Of a stretch of 64,000 nt of DNA, positions 57,341-64,000 are shown piece by piece (position 1 is the first letter of the stretch; every line of letters begins with the position of its first letter). The notes under the pieces are model-generated. The model saw only the letters and a program-made list of their open reading frames with translations, made no database searches and was not told where the DNA came from. The position numbers and the translations under genes are program-made. Source of the DNA: Anisakis pegreffii (Eukaryota; Nematoda; Chromadorea; Rhabditida; Anisakidae); contig JAPYMA010000414.1 of the NCBI GenBank assembly GCA_035041965.1, positions 1 through 64,000 on the forward strand, given 5' to 3'.

Positions 57341-57853
57341 TTTGGGCTCTTCGTTCAAAATCCTACAATCAAATCACTAAAATCCACTAGGTTATCTTTC
57401 AGTTTTTAAATCCATTTACATTCACAGCCACCATATTCGAGCGCACATTTCATTTTGCGGCCTGGAGAGATTCTGTTAATCTAATCTTCCTAAGCTACAT
57501 CCTTCTATCTATCTAATCTGTCTAATCGATCTATATGATTTATTTCACCTGTGATCATCAATTCATCTGTCTACCTATATGAGCCTTATGATCTGATCTT
57601 GTGAGACTTATGATCTTGATCTTGATCATTTTCGATCTAAATCTTAATCAGAACCATCAGATCAGAATTGGGAATTTGAAATGAAGCGAAACAACGGTCT
57701 CTTGAGTAGCACACGGAACTAGAAAATGAAAACAAATGAAAAAAGTCTTAAAAAAAGATGAAAAAAAGCTAATGAAGTATCAACAGCTTCAGTGGAATTC
57801 TGTGGCTGTCGTCTTCCAAATGATCACTGCCAATAAAGACTCTGCTTTTAAGG

Positions 57854-57861
57854 CTTTTATA
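57854..57861 (-). promoter_or_regulatory. TATA box of collagen gene 6
   Basis: TATAAAAG on minus, about 515 bases before the ATG at 57340. Confidence 0.65.
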
Positions 57862-60800
57862 GACACTCGGCAAATTGAAAGGGTCGGTCGCTAAAATTTG
57901 CTCAAAATTTCTAAAAGTGTCAAAATTTTTTGGTGAGGCGAACAGGCATGCTCTGCGTACAATTAGAGCGATGGCAAGAGGGAGAAAAACGGCAAAAAAA
58001 CGTCAAATCAGGCTGCTACTAACTATTAGATTAGGGCTAAAAGTACTTGTTTCCCAATCAAAAGTACCCAGAGAAATGGGACGAAGTAATGGTGTGAGCA
58101 AAGAAGGACACATTTGTGAGTGCCACATAAAAATAATTGATAAGTAAGAGCATAAAATTGGAATGTTTGAACTTGTGAGATGACATTTCAAAAAAAAATC
58201 AGGTTCTATCCAAATTCATCCATACATTTTGCTACAGTCACAAATGTGTCCATTTACCTTGTAATTCGTGCTGCTCTTACAGCCTGAAGTTTATCTCTAA
58301 AAGCTTTCAATTCCGTCTAAAATTTTTATTTTTTGTCTAAAATTTGTTGCGGCGGCGCTATTTCTCCTCCGCTTAATTGGCTTTACACACATCATTTGGG
58401 GTTGGTTGCTGTTGTTGTTGAAAATCATGTTGATCTAATCGAATTGATCGATCAAATTGTTGTGATCATCTCTTAAACATTTACATGCATCTGATCATGC
58501 ATCATGCATCCATCATGCATTTTTTCATGCACAGTCTCATTTAGTGTACAGTCTCCCACAAAACTACGTACAGTCTTGCTTTTGCAGTCTCAATATCTCA
58601 CACAAACTCTTGGGATTGGGTTTGGGCATGATAACGTGATATCAACCATGCATAACTGTAGATAGTAACTGTAGACATGAGCCTTTCTCTGGCGGTATTT
58701 CTTTCTTTCGATGCAAATTGCAGATTGCAGATCGTTCAGATCGTTGAGATCGTATCGTTTCCGTGTAATGTCCTTTTGTTTTAGTGGTTGTCTCTAGTGA
58801 TTTTTCTGCATTACACTGAAAATTTTACACTAATTGTAAGAGAACCAAAAAAAGAAACACTAAAAAATATCCTTTCACGTTTACTTCGTCGCATCGAGAG
58901 AATTCATCGTGTGATTTTTTCGTTTGCTTTGTGTAATATAAGACATTTTAATTGTAATGTACATATAACAGACAACTTGAAATGTGTAATATATAGTAGT
59001 AATTTATGTATTTTTGCATGATAGTGGCTGAATTGACTGTAGAAAATTACAAAAAGACGACACATTGCAGACACTTTAGACTCTCGATTGTTTAATGTGT
59101 GATGTGATGTGCTGCTGGTTTGGTTTGATTTGGTTACTGTAAGAATTGTGTGCAAAACAGTGGAAAGTACATTAAATTCAAGTGATTTTTAAGAAATTTT
59201 AGTGAAATACTGCAAAAAAGGTCTTAGTTTATCTTACAATTAGAAAATTGCTTCTTTTTTTAATTGATGCTCTTAATAAGATAATTTGATTTGAGAATAG
59301 TAGCACATTGGATAGCAGTAATTGAGTTGTTTAGCAATTTGAGGTGCTCTAAAATTTGAGATGTTATTATTATTGGAATTTTTGAATTTGAAATCGCATT
59401 GAATTTCTGACGGTATTGACGTTATTTGATAGAAAAATACTAACAATAATAATAACACATTGAAATGTGTTTATTTTTGTGTTTTTTCAATAATTTGAAC
59501 AAGAGTATTTTGTGATCATAGCACTGGAACGAAGCAGAGCAGAGCAGATTCAACAAACGCAAAACATTTTGCATTGAATTTCACTCTCTCCAATTGAACT
59601 GATGTGACTAATGAATTGTAGCATTCAATAAACATGCACAATACAATTTACTTTACTTGATGACATTAAACGTGATTCAGATTTGAAGTAAAAATCTTAA
59701 GTGTAAAGTAAAATTTATTTTTGTGTTTGTGGGTGTAATAATTTTAGTGTAATATTGTGGTAAATTAATGGACAAGGAGTAGGGAAATGAAAGGAAATGA
59801 AATGAATCCTTTCAGTTTTTTAGTTTTTAGTTTACTAGAGATACTAGATTTGGTTATTTTTCATTTGGAAGTGGAATTTTTTGCCGTTTTTTTTCGTGGT
59901 GGCTTTTACAGTGTTTTGCTTGAGTTACGGTTACGGTTACGGTTACGGTTACGATTACGGTATCTACGGTTCCACAATTTAATGATTTTTTAAAATTTCT
60001 TTTACTTTTACTTCAAGAAGCAAAATTTACTTTTACTTTTACTTTTACTTTCTGTTCTTTTGTTAACAAATTTTTGTGAATGAACAGTTTCTTTGTGAAC
60101 AGTGGAAAAACCGGTAGTAGGAACTGTGCAAATGCATGTTAATAGATGTTTGTGTGAGCATTATTATTATATTTAGGGGAAATTTGGTCAATCTGTCAAG
60201 GTCATACAGGGGCGTCGTCGTCTAGAAATGGGTGTGGACTAGCTGATTTCCCAGGAATTCCTGCAAAATTCACAGCAATTCAAGCAAAATCACAACAATT
60301 CGCAGGGTTTATGCAGTCTACCAAGAAAGAAACTCGTCACCAAGTACACGGAAAGCACCAAGAGACCTTTGTTTAGCCTGAACAAGTAAGAGCTTGAGGC
60401 ACCTCTAGATTTATTAATTTAGAAGTAATTTGGGCGGATATTTAGGCTTTAACTGCAGACAGTACTTGTGTGTATGATCATGAAGCTGTATACGAGGTTC
60501 TCAGATTGCTGATGCTGAAGTACTGTTATTGTAGAGTAGTTACTGTATCGTAGCGATGCCTGACATTGAAGTGTTTTCATGAATTGTAATAAGAATGAGC
60601 CAAAATCTTTTATTGCAAATCTTTCATATTGTTGGTGGCGGTCAAATTTGATCAGTCGGAAGCTGGAAAGTCGGGAAAGAGCAGCTAAAAAGACCTGAGG
60701 CTTGAGATTAAGGCCTCTGATGAGGGTATTTTTATGAATTTTTGTATAGAACAATGAAAAGGACGGCATAAAGTGGTACGAATAGGGAGATTTCCTTAAA

Positions 60801-61031
60801 AAATGAATAGTAGGACAGTGGTTTGAGGAAAGAGAGAAATTTGAACCGGGGAGGTTATTTGTTTGGGTTATTTGTGGTGAAGCAGTAAGCAGTAGTTGTG
60901 GTTGAAGTGTGGACATAGGAAGAAGAAGGAAGGAGGAAGGGGTGGCTGGCTCATTTTGCTGAATGATTTTGAAACGTTGGCAATCGTTTCAGGTAGAGGC
61001 AATCTGGCTCTGGCAGTCTTGCAGTAGGCTC
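57862..61031. other. Spacer between collagen genes 6 and 7
   Basis: No supported gene. It contains CACAAATG motifs at about 58109 and 58237, an ATGCAT-palindrome cluster (58483-58535), a (TTACGG)n run (59925-59958) and a (TTTTAC)n run (about 59998-60050). A 155-codon open frame on minus (60449-60916) lacks splice or composition support. Confidence 0.5.
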
Positions 61032-63019
<1,988 letters not shown>

Positions 63020-63536
63020 CCTGAATCACAACAACACCGATAACACGAGTTTGTCGTTCCGGATTCCGGATTGAAAACGTAATAAATTTCCAAACTGCGA
63101 TTAGTCTCTAAATTAATTTCAGTAGACAATTTTAGATATCTAGCTAAGTTTTCAGGTAGTTTATCCATGAAAACAGTAGGCAAACGACTAGGCTAGGCTA
63201 CTGTAAAGGCAGGCAAGGAAGGGCAAGAGGCACGATGGAACACGACGACGGCAACGGCGACACGAACGAATTGGGGGCCGGCCTATCGTTGTCAGCTGGA
63301 CGGGATGGATCTCTTCCTCGATCAGCAGCTGCATAGCCAGATGGATCAGCCATCCTGCCAGCCAGATCAGCTCGAAATGGATCAGCTCACCGGAATGAAT
63401 GCAAGAAACCAATCCGTTTCAAAACGGACGATACAACGACAACCAATACGACTATCGAATTCAACTGAATCAAGTCATAAGGAATCAAATTCGAATGCGA
63501 ATGTGCAGCACACCGATTCCTTGAGATAAGTTGTGG

Positions 63537-63544
63537 CTTTTATA
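63537..63544 (-). promoter_or_regulatory. TATA box of collagen gene 7
   Basis: TATAAAAG on minus, about 520 bases before the ATG at 63019. Open frames on + at 63305-63529 would overlap this gene's leader. Confidence 0.65.
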
Positions 63545-64000
63545 TGCATGCAAATCGCTGCCACCCAGCTGTATCCGTGCATCGGATGGGCGGTCTATCC
63601 ATGCATCCCCCCACTCCTCCTCCCTCCTCCCTCTGATGATGATAGCTTCTGAAGATGACCTAAATTTTTCTGTTTCTTTCCGTAATTTTTATTTTTTTGA
63701 AATCTCATTCCGCGTCACCAAAAAAAGCGACCGAGCGAGCGGCGATATCTATCAATCTATCTATCTATCGATGTATCTATCGATGTATCAATTTAACCTA
63801 AACCCGTCCGTTGATTGTTATGAGTCAAAACTCGGAAAACGAGTTGTATGCGTTTGTGAATGTATTGTTCCATCAGCAATTCAATCACCTAAGAATGAAA
63901 CTGCAAAAAAGGCAAACACTAAAAAAATAAAATTTCTCCTTTCGTTTCTATCCCTCGGAATGAGCGTGTAAGAGGAGGAGATACGAATGAAGGATTCAAA
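63545..64000. other. Right-hand flank
   Basis: Upstream region of collagen gene 7. It has a TATC repeat (about 63748-63790) and no gene seen. Confidence 0.5.

Noticed and set aside
59925..59958. Interstitial telomere
   Set aside because: The repeat is TTACGG, not the nematode TTAGGC, and is only about six units long.
60449..60916. 155-codon frame on minus
   Set aside because: Lies just downstream of collagen 7, lacks splice signals and recognisable motifs, and has AT-driven composition.
63305..63529. 74-codon Gln/Ser-rich frame on +
   Set aside because: Overlaps the leader of collagen gene 7 on the other strand; no acceptor, donor or homology seen.

Overview
The window is nematode nuclear DNA. 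It is AT-rich, with introns of mostly 30-400 bases ending in TTTCAG-type acceptors, TATA-driven cuticle collagen genes, and no bacterial operon structure. The first gene is a secreted two-domain haemoglobin very close in layout and motifs to the perienteric haemoglobin of Ascaris and Pseudoterranova. This suggests a clade III nematode (ascaridid or oxyurid relative) rather than Caenorhabditis. That placement is an inference from one gene.

Layout. 239-2409 (+): didomain haemoglobin, nine exons. 5965-13524 (+): Na,K-ATPase-like P-type ATPase alpha chain, 21 exons whose phases all join, with several catalytic motifs altered. 14777-15760 (-): low-complexity Pro/Gln/Arg-rich protein of unknown function. 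17045-21576 (-): DNA ligase I, 16 exons, with two in-frame starts that look like mitochondrial and nuclear forms; a tRNA-like element lies in its first intron. 22349-25125 (-): UBR7-type UBR-box/PHD protein, seven exons. 26514-29297 (-): glutamate dehydrogenase, ten exons, first exon incomplete. 29298-35688 is a long AT-rich stretch with no gene I can support. From 35689 to about 63544 lies a cluster of seven paralogous cuticle collagen genes: two on + (35933-37234, 40024-41363) and five on - (42731-44040, 47404-48707, 52252-53649, 55990-57340, 61032-63019). Between the two orientations lie a small single-pass membrane protein gene (41758-42150, -) and a tRNA-Lys-like gene (42344-42415, -).

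How the genes relate. The collagens form one coherent unit. All have four exons, with exons 3 and 4 exactly 222 and 243 nt in every copy. All share a TATAAAAG-type box 240-560 bases before the ATG, a membrane-anchored pro-form, an REKR processing site and the [17 protein letters not shown] end. A 128-nt block of exon 1 is identical in five copies, which points to very recent duplication or gene conversion. The other genes are unrelated housekeeping or physiological genes, with no operon-like spacing.

Non-coding features that stand out are a dispersed 12-mer, CA[GC]TCACAAATG; very frequent TGATCA; paired TTACCC/GGGTAA motifs; a 46-copy 11-bp minisatellite with two unit types; and many trinucleotide arrays. 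All gene models were built by eye from splice signals, reading phase and family knowledge. No database search was run.
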